Assembly: GCF_030409315.1 (NCBI RefSeq)
Contig: NZ_JAUFPS010000028.1
Coordinates: forward strand, 418,183 to 482,182
Origin: Mucilaginibacter flavus
GTDB lineage: Bacteria > Bacteroidota > Bacteroidia > Sphingobacteriales > Sphingobacteriaceae
DNA: 64,000 nucleotides
Reading direction: 5' to 3'
Shown: piece by piece, positions 1-8,184 of the stretch
Numbering within the stretch: the stretch's first letter is position 1
Layout: every line of letters starts with the position of its first letter
Program-made: the position numbers and the translations under genes
The notes under the pieces: model-generated
Told to the model about the DNA's origin: nothing
Databases searched by the model: none
The model's input: only the letters and a program-made list of their open reading frames with translations

Positions 1-2
1 CA

Positions 3-161
3 TCAATTACAGCGGTAAGTGATACCGGCAAAATGGCTAAAGACAAAATGAAGATGGACAAGATGAAGAAAAAGAAAATGGACAAAATGGGTAACGACAA
101 AATGGGCAAGGATAAGATGGGGAAAGACAAGATGAAGAAAGATACTGGCAGTAAAATGTAA
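3..161 (+). CDS. C-terminal end of a Lys/Met/Asp-rich low-complexity protein (partial)
   Basis: The reading frame is open from the window edge to TAA at 159-161, giving 52 visible residues; the start lies upstream of the window. The visible part is almost entirely Lys, Met, Asp and Gly, arranged as repeated units such as GKDKM, KMDKM and GNDKM. Such charged Lys/Met repeats are often seen as tails of small exported Bacteroidota proteins, but I cannot name a family. The strong terminator 24 bp downstream supports this being the true end of a transcribed gene. Function is unknown; metal or anion binding by the Met/Lys/Asp tail would be speculation. Confidence 0.6.
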   Translation, partial: SITAVSDTGKMAKDKMKMDKMKKKKMDKMGNDKMGKDKMGKDKMKKDTGSKM

Positions 162-184
162 GTTGTTTTTGTTTTTTGATCGTG

Positions 185-213
185 AAGAGGGAGGTGATGC
201 TCCCTCTTTTTTT
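185..213 (+). terminator. Intrinsic terminator of the Lys/Met-rich gene
   Basis: A 9-bp stem (AAGAGGGAG paired with CTCCCTCTT) with a 6-nt loop runs straight into a run of seven T. It sits 24 bp after the stop codon at 161. Confidence 0.85.
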
Positions 214-597
214 ATAATACAGATAGCGTTCCACCGGAGCGGGTGAAACACAGGTATGGCTTTGGAACGGATTGTTGTTATCTGTCAATTAGTTATATAT
301 TTTTTTAGAATTAACCTTATGGAATACTGGAGCCTTACACGGCGGCTGGACCTGTAAACACATGACAGGATTATCTAAAAAACTGTAAATCTTTTTCAGG
401 ACGATACGCTACCCTGGTTTTGTACTTGCGGCAAGAAGCATGATTTCTTGTTTTTCTACAAAGCTTACTTCCTATGGGAGAGGAAAAATTTTTAACTTAA
501 TGACAATGAACTTACGCCACAAAAATTCCATTCCCCTTCAGGCCTCTATCAGTGGCATTAAGCTGCAAGTTGAAAGATCCGGTAATGTATGGTTGTT
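214..597. other. Intergenic spacer without a supported gene
   Basis: This is the space between the terminator at 213 and the stop codon of the minus-strand membrane protein at 598. Short open frames here have no family resemblance and no plausible start context. Apart from a short CGTTCCA/TGGAACG inverted pair near 229-275 I see no structure. Confidence 0.5.
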
Positions 598-1251
598 TCA
601 TTTTTTCTTAAATAATCTTACGCCTATCAATATCGTCCAAATGGGCAGCATCAACACACCCATAAATGAGCCAATATAAAGAATTTGATGTATCAGGATG
701 TTTGCAGGTGTTTCGGCCGGGATTTTTGCCATTACTTCATCAGATGGCGCGGGTATGTGAAGAATTACGCTATCAACAAAAATTGCGTACCCAACAGGAA
801 ACAGGCCTACAAGTGCCAGTCCGAAACCAACCACTATTCCAAACCATCTGAGCCATTGCGGAATTATTGCTTTCAGGCGCCAACATGCCATAACAAGCCA
901 TACACCCAAAATGCCTTGCGGGAACATATATAAAGTATCAGCAAGTATTTTTGGGAAGATGAGCAGCAGAAAAAGCACCGTAAAACAAAGTGCAGTAATA
1001 GGAATATGAAGCATCAGTGCCGATATGCCCGACAGACGCTCCTGGATAAGCCTAAAAAGCGCGACTACAACCGGAATTAAAAAAACAAATTGAAGAATAA
1101 CAAAGGTATCATGAACCCTGATGGGCATAGTCCCGTTTTGGGCATCTTCACTACGAACGATAAGAAATCCAATTAAAAAAACATAGGCTACAATGCCAGC
1201 CACGCCGCTTGCAATTGCCGCACGTGCCGCGGTACGATAAGATAAATTCAT
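598..1251 (-). CDS. Six-helix integral membrane protein, DUF4386-like
   Basis: About 217 residues with six predicted hydrophobic helices, spread over the whole length, and a short basic C-terminus (RLFKKK). Size and layout resemble the DUF4386 family of inner-membrane proteins of unknown role; this is a resemblance by eye. The frame stays open to an ATG at 1347, but I prefer the ATG at 1251: the extra N-terminus looks like translated leader, and a good -7 element (TATTTTTG, minus strand, 1281-1288) lies inside it. The next gene is divergent. Function unknown. Confidence 0.65.
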   Translation of the reverse strand: MNLSYRTAARAAIASGVAGIVAYVFLIGFLIVRSEDAQNGTMPIRVHDTFVILQFVFLIPVVVALFRLIQERLSGISALMLHIPITALCFTVLFLLLIFPKILADTLYMFPQGILGVWLVMACWRLKAIIPQWLRWFGIVVGFGLALVGLFPVGYAIFVDSVILHIPAPSDEVMAKIPAETPANILIHQILYIGSFMGVLMLPIWTILIGVRLFKKK

Positions 1252-1280
1252 ATGATTTGGCAAAGTATCAAATAACATTG

Positions 1281-1288
1281 CAAAAATA
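1281..1288 (-). promoter_or_regulatory. Candidate -7 promoter element of the DUF4386-like gene
   Basis: TATTTTTG on the minus strand fits the Bacteroidota -7 consensus TAnnTTTG. It would start transcription about 20-25 nt before the ATG at 1251. I see no clear -33 TTTG at the right distance, so this is only a half-supported promoter. Confidence 0.4.
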
Positions 1289-1425
1289 AGAGGGATTGTT
1301 GCAAGGCGCTTCCGCGGATGTAGCAAATGTTTACGAATTTGTTGCATTAGAATATTGTATTTTTATGCGTTAGCCTTATTAAACCATTGTGTTTAAAGTT
1401 AGTCAGATCACCAAATCACAACATT

Positions 1426-1950
1426 ATGAAAAACCTTTCCTTAAGCCTGCTATTCATTGCTTTATCTTTCACCGCGTTTGCGCAAAGTAACTTATTTAAT
1501 CAAAATGACCTGGCGGTTTTTAACGCGATAAAATCAAGTAAGGATAGCAGCTATTTTTTTACTTTTAATTATCCCGATGGTGTACCGTTAACCATTGTAA
1601 AAAACGGAAACATAGCAAACTTCATTAACCGAGATGGTGCAAGCACATCGATATCAAAAACAGGCCAAACTTACTCCGTAATGAACAGCAATGGAACATC
1701 TTTATGGATAGATAACGGAAATACTGCGGTTATCGTAAACCCAAACGGCTCTCATACTACCGTTATAAAAAACGGGCAAGTATCCACTATAGTTAATCCG
1801 GATGGGACGCATTCTACACTTATTGACAATGGCGCTACCTCTACAATTGTTAATCCTAATGGAACGCATTCCGTGGCGATTAAAACATCGACCACAACCA
1901 CCATTATTGTAAATCCCGACGGATCGCACACGGTTATTACTACGCCGTAG
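1426..1950 (+). CDS. Secreted protein with VNPxGxH tandem repeats
   Basis: 174 residues. The start at 1426 gives a clean signal peptide (MKNLSLSLLFIALSFTAFAQ) cleaved after the AFAQ motif; an upstream in-frame start at 1387 would place charged residues before it. The C-terminal half consists of about four 17-18-residue repeats, each carrying V-N-P-(N/D)-G-(S/T)-H-(T/S) and then a short I-x-N-G-type turn, at roughly residues 100-172. A weaker version is visible before this. The regular alternation of hydrophobic and Gly/Asn turn positions suggests a beta-solenoid or beta-roll. No enzymatic motif is seen. The function is not known; a surface or periplasmic structural role is an inference. Confidence 0.7.
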   Translation: MKNLSLSLLFIALSFTAFAQSNLFNQNDLAVFNAIKSSKDSSYFFTFNYPDGVPLTIVKNGNIANFINRDGASTSISKTGQTYSVMNSNGTSLWIDNGNTAVIVNPNGSHTTVIKNGQVSTIVNPDGTHSTLIDNGATSTIVNPNGTHSVAIKTSTTTTIIVNPDGSHTVITTP

Positions 1951-2013
1951 ATTGTGAAAGGCTTTTTTTACAAAAAATAGCTTCTGCACGCGGGGGAATT
2001 AATGAGTAATGAG

Positions 2014-2043
2014 AAGAGTCAAGAGCCAAGAATCAAGAGTTAA
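2014..2043. repeat. Heptad low-complexity tract, AGANTCA type
   Basis: Four consecutive 7-nt units (AGAGTCA, AGAGCCA, AGAATCA, AGAGTTA) lie between the VNPxGxH gene and the minus-strand kinase. The same heptamer type recurs at 22178-22210, 34173-34292 and 42592-42625. No strong inverted partner is visible at this copy. Confidence 0.7.
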
Positions 2044-2132
2044 GGCTTTTAGGATTTACTCTTTAAGCCCGGTTTGCGTAACTGGATTGCCAATGAGTTA
2101 CGCCTTGAATTGCGTGAGGGCAATAAACAAGC

Positions 2133-4370
2133 TTAATACTCTGCCCGTGTAAATTCTTCGGTTTTGAATTTTACCTCAATTACAACACCATTGTCCTGGG
2201 TAATTTGGAAGGTGCCGCCAAGTTGTTTACTTAGTCCGCGCATTAAGTTGATTCCCATGGATTGAATGGCTGTAAAGTCGAAATCTTTATCAAAGCCGTT
2301 GCCGTTGTCCTTAACAATTAATTGATTGTAGTGGTCTGGTGTTTGCCTGAACCAGATATGGATTTTCGCGGCACTGTTGGCAGGACAGGCATGCTTGATG
2401 GCGTTGGTGGTGGCCTCGTTCAGTATCAGCCCAAGGGGTACGGCTTGTGAAACATTTAAATATATGCGGTCGAGGTTTTTGTCGAAAATCACCTGTCCGC
2501 CTGTATCAGTACAGTCTTTAACGTGTGTAATCAAGTCGTCTATATACTCCTGCATGTTAATACGATCAAACGACTCGGAGAGATAAAGTTTTTGATGAAT
2601 AAGCGCGATAGCATACATGCGGTTTTCGCTATTCTGAATGGCATTTAAAGCTACTTCATTATCAATATAGGATGACTGTCTTTGTAAAAGACCAATAACT
2701 ATCTGAAGGTTATTTTTAACCCGATGATGAATTTCTTTTAACAGCCATTCCTTTTCGTCTATAAAACCATCTTTTTCGGCAATAAGGCGATTCAATGATG
2801 CATTTTTCTGATCAATTTCGTCGGCTTTCTGTTTATTGTCTACCAGGAGTTTGTAAAGAAAAACAAGCACCAGCGATAGCAACCCAATACAGGCGAAGGT
2901 GATGTTGCGGATATGATTGGCCTGGGTAGCCCTATCGCGTTGTAGCTGACTGTCTTTTTTTAAAAGGCTAATATCTTTTTCTTTCTGCACGGTTTCGTAT
3001 TTGAGTTGCAGTTCTGAAATTTCGTGGATTTTTGATTGGTTCAATAGCGAATCTTTAGCCTGCTGCGATTTGCCATAGTGATAAAGCGCAGATTTGTAGT
3101 TGCCCAGTGCCGAGTCGATTTTATAACACAGGTTTTCGTAGTTTCTTATGTTATCTAAAGAGGTATTTCGGCTACCTACTTTTAAAGCGTAATACTGTGC
3201 AAGTTTGTGCCTGTTTTGCAATAAATAAAAGTTGATAACATCATAGTAGGCCAGCGTGCCTATTTCATCGCTTACCTTGGCAACGGGGCTTTTGAGTAAA
3301 TTGAGATAATAGCTTTCTGCCCTCGTGTAATCTTTTAAAGCCTCATAACAGTACGCTAAATTTTGATAGCAAAAGGCTTCGCCCGAGGCACTCTGTGGAG
3401 GATGTGCTTTTTGAAATTCCTGCACCTCTTTCAAAGCCTCTTTCGCCCGACCTAACTTAATCAGATCTTTAGCGATAAAGCCCAGCGTTCTGTATATAAA
3501 CTCTTCTTTTCTGGGCTTTTTTAGCCTGGCAGCTAAGGTTTTTCTATAAAAAAACACACTCTTTTCGGTTTCTCCCAATACATCATAAATTAAGGCGAGT
3601 TCGGCATAAGCACCGTTCTCTACCAGGCTATCATGGTGTAATTCTACATCGTGCACGCTTGCAAGCCCGTAATTTAAAGCGGTTTTTAAATCGCCCCTGT
3701 ACCTGTAAGTTGTAGCTATCAAGCAATACACCATGCCTAAACTTCGCCCGCTTTTTTTGTATTGATTTACTATTTTAAAGGCATCCGTCATGGCTGCTTC
3801 CATTTGCCCCATTGCTCCTTTTTCAAAAACCAGGAAAGATTTGATCTGTATTTCGTTGTCCCCTAAATGATGAGTGGTGGCAATTGAAAGGGCGCGTTCA
3901 TAAAACTGAATACTTAAATTGTGGAAGGAGGCCCGGTTGCCGGCTCTTGCGTATTTAATGCAAGCGTTTACCATTTGCGGATATTGCTGCCGGCTTTTAA
4001 AGTAATTTAATACTTGCTCAATACATTTATGACTGGCAACAGAATCGCCGGCTACCAGGTAAACGCTCCCCATAAGCCTGGTGCTTTCATTTTTTCGGTT
4101 GCCATCGCCTATTTGCATACTCAGCGTTAAAGCTTTTTGCGCTACTGTTAAAGCGCTATCTAAGTTTTTTTTATTATCGGTTACAATATTCCTATCCAGG
4201 TAGTAATTAACAAGTGTAAAAAGTAAATCTATCCGCGCGGTATCGTTGCCCTCTGTTTTAACTGATTCTTTAATGTGATTCCCGTAACCTACATCCCAGT
4301 GCTGAGTTTGAGCATGAAGCAACATTACTGGCAACAGGAAAGTAAATAGTATAATATATTTTTTAACCAT
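2133..4370 (-). CDS. TPR-containing sensor histidine kinase, HisKA_2 type
   Basis: 745 residues. A signal peptide (ending at LLHAQ, residue 21) is followed by a long helical TPR-like sensor region to about residue 450, a coiled-coil, one membrane helix near residues 485-510, and a cytoplasmic kinase. The phosphoacceptor motif EIHHRVKNNLQ has the His pair at 548-549 and marks the HisKA_2 family. The ATPase N box is seen in LNEATTNAIKHA and the G box in DNGNGFD. By family, such kinases sense an envelope or intracellular signal through the TPRs and phosphorylate a response regulator. No regulator gene is adjacent, so the partner is encoded elsewhere. Its ATG at 4370 is followed by a typical hydrophobic leader. 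Confidence 0.88.
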   Translation of the reverse strand: MVKKYIILFTFLLPVMLLHAQTQHWDVGYGNHIKESVKTEGNDTARIDLLFTLVNYYLDRNIVTDNKKNLDSALTVAQKALTLSMQIGDGNRKNESTRLMGSVYLVAGDSVASHKCIEQVLNYFKSRQQYPQMVNACIKYARAGNRASFHNLSIQFYERALSIATTHHLGDNEIQIKSFLVFEKGAMGQMEAAMTDAFKIVNQYKKSGRSLGMVYCLIATTYRYRGDLKTALNYGLASVHDVELHHDSLVENGAYAELALIYDVLGETEKSVFFYRKTLAARLKKPRKEEFIYRTLGFIAKDLIKLGRAKEALKEVQEFQKAHPPQSASGEAFCYQNLAYCYEALKDYTRAESYYLNLLKSPVAKVSDEIGTLAYYDVINFYLLQNRHKLAQYYALKVGSRNTSLDNIRNYENLCYKIDSALGNYKSALYHYGKSQQAKDSLLNQSKIHEISELQLKYETVQKEKDISLLKKDSQLQRDRATQANHIRNITFACIGLLSLVLVFLYKLLVDNKQKADEIDQKNASLNRLIAEKDGFIDEKEWLLKEIHHRVKNNLQIVIGLLQRQSSYIDNEVALNAIQNSENRMYAIALIHQKLYLSESFDRINMQEYIDDLITHVKDCTDTGGQVIFDKNLDRIYLNVSQAVPLGLILNEATTNAIKHACPANSAAKIHIWFRQTPDHYNQLIVKDNGNGFDKDFDFTAIQSMGINLMRGLSKQLGGTFQITQDNGVVIEVKFKTEEFTRAEY

Positions 4371-4698
4371 AAACAGTTGAGGTCAACACATCATTATTTT
4401 TTGAGCAAAGGCTTTACAGGGCAATTCAATTTTTCAAAATGCCAAATATTCAATACGCCAAGCTGCACCTTGCTATCTAATAAAACCAATGCCAAATTAT
4501 TAACAATATGATTATTAGTGTTTTGTATTTATTTATGCGTATTAAATGGCGATATATAGTAAAAACACCAACGATATACCATTTTGATAAGCGGTATAAA
4601 TAAAGTTTGATCATACGAATCCAATTTCTGCTTATAATTGTAAGTCTCAATCTGTTAAAACCTATCCGCTTAAACAATGAAGTATTTCAGAACCCCGC
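4371..4698. other. AT-rich divergent intergenic region
   Basis: 328 bp between two divergently transcribed genes (histidine kinase, minus; PhyH-like oxygenase, plus). It is strongly AT-rich and must hold both promoters, but I find no perfect TAnnTTTG with a matching -33 box. A 66-codon minus-strand open frame (4477-4677) is rich in Ile, Arg and Leu with no recognisable pattern, and I do not support it as a gene. Confidence 0.5.
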
Positions 4699-5697
4699 AT
4701 GGCTTTGCCCTCGCCGCATGAAACCGGTAAACTAAAAATTAAACAGTTAAAACGGTTTTGGCAAGCAACGTTGCTTAGTCGTGACAGTGGCATAGATGCT
4801 GAATTACAAAAAGAGTGGCAGTTGAATAAAATGTTGCTATCGGCACTGAATTTAGGGCTGGAACAACTGATGATCTACCTGTATCAAACAGCTCCCTCCT
4901 TTGACGCTTTTGAAGATTGGATAATTGAAACCGCGGGGATACCCAACAGCGACGCCTTACAGCGTTTTAACCAGATTTTTGCCAATGAGAACGCTGAAAC
5001 GAAACCTATAGACGCCGTTCTATCTGCCGAAGATTCGCTTTTTTTTGAAAGAAATGGTTATGTGGTGATCAAAAATGCGGTTGCAGAGGAGGATTGCCAG
5101 GAGGCCATTAACGTTATTTGCGATTTTTTGGAGATTGATATTAATCAACCGGATTCCTGGTACCAGCCACATGCCGGGCGGCAGGGTATTATGGTGCAAT
5201 TGTTTCAGCACCCGGTATTGACTAAAAACCGTTCCTCAGAAAAAATTCGCCGGGCCTTTGAACAATTATGGCAACAGAAAAATCTTTGGGTAAATACCGA
5301 CCGGGTTGGTTTTAATCCGCCTGAAACTGAAAGCTGGAAATTTCCTGGTCCGGATTTGCATTGGGATTGCAGCCTGGAGCTTCCCATTCCCTTTGGTCTG
5401 CAGGGAATACTATATCTTGCAGATACCGCAGCCAACCAGGGTGCTTTTACTTTGGTACCCGGCTTTCAGCACCAGGTATCAAGCTGGCTTAACGCTTTGC
5501 CGCCCGATGCCAACCCCAGGCAACAGGATCTGCACGCCCTCGGAAGCACGCCCATCACCGGCGAGGCCGGTGATTTTATTATATGGCAGCAGGCACTCCC
5601 GCACGGAAGCTGCCGCAATACTGCCAGCTTACCGCGCTTTGTGCAATACATTTGCTATGAACCTGTAAACTACATGGACCATACTAATTGGCGATAA
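4699..5697 (+). CDS. Phytanoyl-CoA dioxygenase (PhyH)-family 2-oxoglutarate oxygenase
   Basis: 332 residues. The C-terminal two thirds form the jelly-roll oxygenase: the facial triad is H221-x-D223 (in LHWDCS) and H302 (in LPHGS), with R313 suited to bind the 2-oxoglutarate carboxylate. Upstream is a helical N-terminal region of about 100 residues. PhyH-family enzymes couple oxidative decarboxylation of 2-oxoglutarate to hydroxylation of a small molecule. The substrate cannot be read from the sequence, and the gene stands alone with its own terminator, so no pathway is implied by neighbours. Confidence 0.82.
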   Translation: MALPSPHETGKLKIKQLKRFWQATLLSRDSGIDAELQKEWQLNKMLLSALNLGLEQLMIYLYQTAPSFDAFEDWIIETAGIPNSDALQRFNQIFANENAETKPIDAVLSAEDSLFFERNGYVVIKNAVAEEDCQEAINVICDFLEIDINQPDSWYQPHAGRQGIMVQLFQHPVLTKNRSSEKIRRAFEQLWQQKNLWVNTDRVGFNPPETESWKFPGPDLHWDCSLELPIPFGLQGILYLADTAANQGAFTLVPGFQHQVSSWLNALPPDANPRQQDLHALGSTPITGEAGDFIIWQQALPHGSCRNTASLPRFVQYICYEPVNYMDHTNWR

Positions 5698-5729
5698 CCG
5701 ATTAAACTATTATATTTTTGCCAAACTAC

Positions 5730-5763
5730 AAAAGCCTCAAATCTTTCAGACCTGAGGCTTTTC
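5730..5763. terminator. Bidirectional terminator between convergent genes
   Basis: A 10-bp perfect stem, AAAAGCCTCA with TGAGGCTTTT, with a 13-nt loop. A-tract and T-tract on either side allow it to serve both the PhyH-like gene (plus) and the VOC gene (minus). Confidence 0.85.
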
Positions 5764-5790
5764 TACTTGTTGTCAATCAGTACTAATTGA

Positions 5791-6699
5791 TCATTCGGCA
5801 TTATAGGCCAGTTGCAGGGCTGCAACATCTACTTTCTTCATGGTCATGAAAGTTTGCGTAACCCGGGCAATTTGTTCGGGGCTACCGTTTTTAAGGGCGT
5901 CAAACATAACTGTAGAGGCCACCTGCCATGATACGCCGTATTTATCCTTTAACCAACCACATTGACCGGCTTCGCCACCGGCAGTAAGCGCGGCCCAGTA
6001 GTAATCAATTTCCTCCTGCGTTTCACAGGGGACTAATAACGATACGGCATCGTTAAAGTTAAACCCATGCGGATGAGCGCTATCCATAGCGGCCAACCAG
6101 GTTTGATCCAGGTAATAGTCGGCATATAGGAGTGTGCCCGCTTTATCGGGCCCCATATTTTCTGGGCGAGGTGAGGTATTGCCGCGTTTACCATCTTTAA
6201 ACACGCCGCAGTAAAAGTCTATCGCTTCATTGGCTTTGCCTGCCACGGGTGGCGTAAACAGCAGCGAAGGCATTATCACAGGCCTTTCCTCGCCTGCGGG
6301 CCTGATAAACATCAACTGCCAGGATACGCCATATTTATCTGCTACCCACCCATAGCGTTCACTAAAAGGGTATTTATCCAGCGGCATCATAACTTTGCCG
6401 CCTTCAATAAGTTTATTCCAGATTTGGTCAATCTGCTGGGCGGCATCCGCATTACGCGAGGGAGCAAAATGAACCATAAAAGAAATAGACGGATTGATGC
6501 CCAGTTTATGCCCTGCGCTGATACCAAAAAAAGATTGGCCGGCAATAGTAAATTCTACCACCTCGCACTCGCCGCCGGGCATAGGGAAATGATTGGCATA
6601 ATTAATAACTGAATCGGGCATAAATGAAGCATAAAATTCAGCAGCTTGTTTTGCGTCCTGGTCAAACCAGAGATGCGGTTTAATAGGTAACATAGGCAA
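5791..6699 (-). CDS. Double VOC / PhnB-like (3-demethylubiquinone-9 3-methyltransferase domain) protein
   Basis: 302 residues with two tandem PhnB-type VOC domains: residues about 3-130 (KPHLWFDQDAKQAAEFYASF... ending KYGVSWQLMF) and about 140-275 (PSLLFTPPVAGKANEAIDFY... ending KYGVSWQVAS). Each ends with the typical DKYGVSWQ strand. The family name 3-demethylubiquinone methyltransferase is historical and does not show the activity; the fold belongs to the glyoxalase/bleomycin-resistance superfamily. The C-terminal FMTMKKVDVAALQLAYN tail is a common feature of this family. Two Met codons (6699, 6693) could serve as start. Function unassigned. Confidence 0.82.
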   Translation of the reverse strand: MPMLPIKPHLWFDQDAKQAAEFYASFMPDSVINYANHFPMPGGECEVVEFTIAGQSFFGISAGHKLGINPSISFMVHFAPSRNADAAQQIDQIWNKLIEGGKVMMPLDKYPFSERYGWVADKYGVSWQLMFIRPAGEERPVIMPSLLFTPPVAGKANEAIDFYCGVFKDGKRGNTSPRPENMGPDKAGTLLYADYYLDQTWLAAMDSAHPHGFNFNDAVSLLVPCETQEEIDYYWAALTAGGEAGQCGWLKDKYGVSWQVASTVMFDALKNGSPEQIARVTQTFMTMKKVDVAALQLAYNAE

Positions 6700-6849
6700 A
6701 TAATTTGGTGTTGATATAAAGTTAAGAATCTTGGTGGCTAATTGTTTTAACAGTATATGATTTAGCTACCTCAAAAGTAGTTGTTTTTGATGTTGGCGCA
6801 GGGGGGATTCGGGACATTTTGCGGGGCGAATTGCGACAGATAGGTAAAA

Positions 6850-6881
6850 CAAAAAGCCTCACATTTCTGTGAGGCTTTTTA
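6850..6881 (-). terminator. Terminator of the tRNA-Val transcript
   Basis: Stem AAAAGCCTCACA with TGTGAGGCTTTT, 4-nt loop, and flanking A/T tracts, directly downstream of the tRNA on the minus strand. Confidence 0.85.
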
Positions 6882-6886
6882 AAGTG

Positions 6887-6961
6887 TGGGAGTTACTGGG
6901 TTCGAACCAGTGACCCTCTGCTTGTAAGGCAGATGCTCTGAACCAGCTGAGCTAAACTCCC
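6887..6961 (-). tRNA. tRNA-Val (anticodon UAC)
   Basis: The minus strand folds into a complete cloverleaf of 75 nt: acceptor stem GGGAGTT/AACTCCC with discriminator A, D arm with AGCTCAGCTGGTTCAGAGC, anticodon stem TCTGC/GCAGA with loop CTTACAA, and T arm CTGGTTCGAACCCAG. Positions 34-36 read TAC, decoding GUA valine. The 3' CCA is not encoded (CAC follows), so it must be added after transcription. Confidence 0.96.
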
Positions 6962-7124
6962 TTTTGTTTTTGTTACTTTCTTTCGTCTGTAACTCCTTGC
7001 GTTTGGGACTGCAAATATAGAAGCTAAAAACAATTATTCAAAAAATATTTTCAAATTTATTTTAAGGTGCTATTTGTGAGGATTTTAATTTTTTTGGAGG
7101 CTTTTTTAAGCGGATAATAAAGCA

Positions 7125-7436
7125 TTACATAGCTATGTTTTCACCGGGGCGTGGGTCTTCGGGTAATATTTCCATGTCGGGCTCTTCCATATAATCGGCA
7201 TACCATTGAATGGCACTAACTACATCAAGCGCGTCGTCTGCGGCAATATTGATGGTTTCAAAGGCGTATAGCTTACTGTTTACATAGCCATAAAGCTGAA
7301 TTTCATTGTCATCCGGACTAAATGTTTCTTCTGTTAGACAAAAAACCCTCACCTTGAGGCGGGTATCCCTTGAGTGAATAATATCTCTGCATGGGTTTTT
7401 AGGGTCTGTTGCCAGTAAGTAAACATTATGGTCCAT
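7125..7436 (-). CDS. Small hypothetical protein
   Basis: 103 residues, acidic, mostly beta-strand-like in the first half (MDHNVYLLATDPKNP...) with an acidic Pro-rich end (EPDMEILPEDPRPGE). No signal peptide or membrane helix. I do not recognise a family. The ATG at 7436 is preceded by a long non-coding region that would hold its promoter. Coding likelihood rests on sensible composition and a good start only. Confidence 0.55.
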   Translation of the reverse strand: MDHNVYLLATDPKNPCRDIIHSRDTRLKVRVFCLTEETFSPDDNEIQLYGYVNSKLYAFETINIAADDALDVVSAIQWYADYMEEPDMEILPEDPRPGENIAM

Positions 7437-7572
7437 ATAAGCATTAACAACATTGGCGGGGGATGGTTTCTATTAATATTTATTTATTCTGATAAATTTT
7501 ACGGCCTCATTCTTTCGGCATTTAATTGGGGAAATATTGTTTAAGACCAATGCATTGTGTAAAATAAACCCA

Positions 7573-7602
7573 CGTTATTGTAGAAGTATTTCTACAATAA
7601 CG
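7573..7602. repeat. Perfect 13-bp inverted repeat
   Basis: CGTTATTGTAGAA and its exact reverse complement are separated by GTAT. There is no T run after it, so it is not an ordinary terminator. It could be a protein-binding site or a hairpin of the RNA that ends at 7759. Confidence 0.7.
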
Positions 7603-7723
7603 CCTTGCCCCCAAGTAGAAAAGGCTTTTATTGTGTTATTGGCACACATTGAGTATTTGGCATAGCGATTGACTATAAGTTAATATCCCTTCTCAAAGGG
7701 TTGTTTTTCATAGGTAGATGTAG

Positions 7724-7759
7724 GGCCGTAAAACTGCGAGAGTTTTCCGGCCTTTTTTT
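7724..7759 (+). terminator. Orphan intrinsic terminator (possible small RNA 3' end)
   Basis: GGCCGTAAAACT pairs with AGTTTTCCGGCC with one mismatch, 5-nt loop, followed by seven T. On the plus strand the nearest coding gene upstream is the PhyH-like gene more than 2 kb away, behind its own terminator; the gene at 7125-7436 reads the other way. So this hairpin probably ends an untranslated RNA starting somewhere in 7437-7700. Confidence 0.7.
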
Positions 7760-8060
7760 GTTAAAAAAACTCTCTATCGTCAAAAATCAGGGATTATTTA
7801 CCACTATTATTTGCTAAAACAATTGCCTTTAAAGAAAAGTGTTTTTTTGTTTTTTCGATTAATCAATATTCAAAATATAAAATATATTGAGCCTGCCTGT
7901 ATTGGCTTTTGTTTTAAGGCACCCATTGGGAAAGTGTACCATTACTATTTTATGGCAGTTTTTCAACGTTAATCGCCTGTTTGACGCAGTTTCTCGCCTC
8001 ATCAACTTTCTTAGATTGTTTCGCCTGATTTCTATTTTATCGAAAGCAATTTAACCTATC

Positions 8061-8096
8061 TGACAATTACTCTAATTCAGAGTATATTAATTGTCA
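8061..8096. promoter_or_regulatory. Bipartite inverted repeat upstream of the ferritin-like genes
   Basis: TGACAATTA (8061-8069) and TAATTGTCA (8088-8096) are exact reverse complements. Inside them ACTCT and AGAGT also pair. The element ends about 90 bp before the ATG at 8185, so it is well placed as an operator or a leader hairpin. No known binding motif is recognised. Confidence 0.5.
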
Positions 8097-8184
8097 ACCT
8101 TTTACAATCCGATGAGTTTCTATGAGCGTATGTCCATTTACAAACAGAACGAAACTAATTAGAATCATTAAAAAATTTTACTTT

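Larger units (their letters stand above)
7437..8184. other. 750-bp non-coding region with a perfect palindrome and an orphan terminator
   Basis: No credible protein gene is seen in this stretch between two genes. It contains a 13-bp perfect inverted repeat at 7573-7602, a small CCCTT/AAGGG hairpin near 7687-7700, a strong plus-strand terminator at 7724-7759 that has no coding gene upstream of it, and a bipartite inverted repeat at 8061-8096 close to the ferritin-like genes. The combination suggests an untranslated transcript and an operator. Confidence 0.55.

Noticed and set aside
440..679. 79-codon plus-strand frame
   Set aside because: No start context and no recognisable sequence; it overlaps the end of the better supported minus-strand membrane protein.
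4477..4677. 66-codon minus-strand frame
   Set aside because: Ile/Arg/Leu-rich translation of an AT-rich promoter region; no family pattern.
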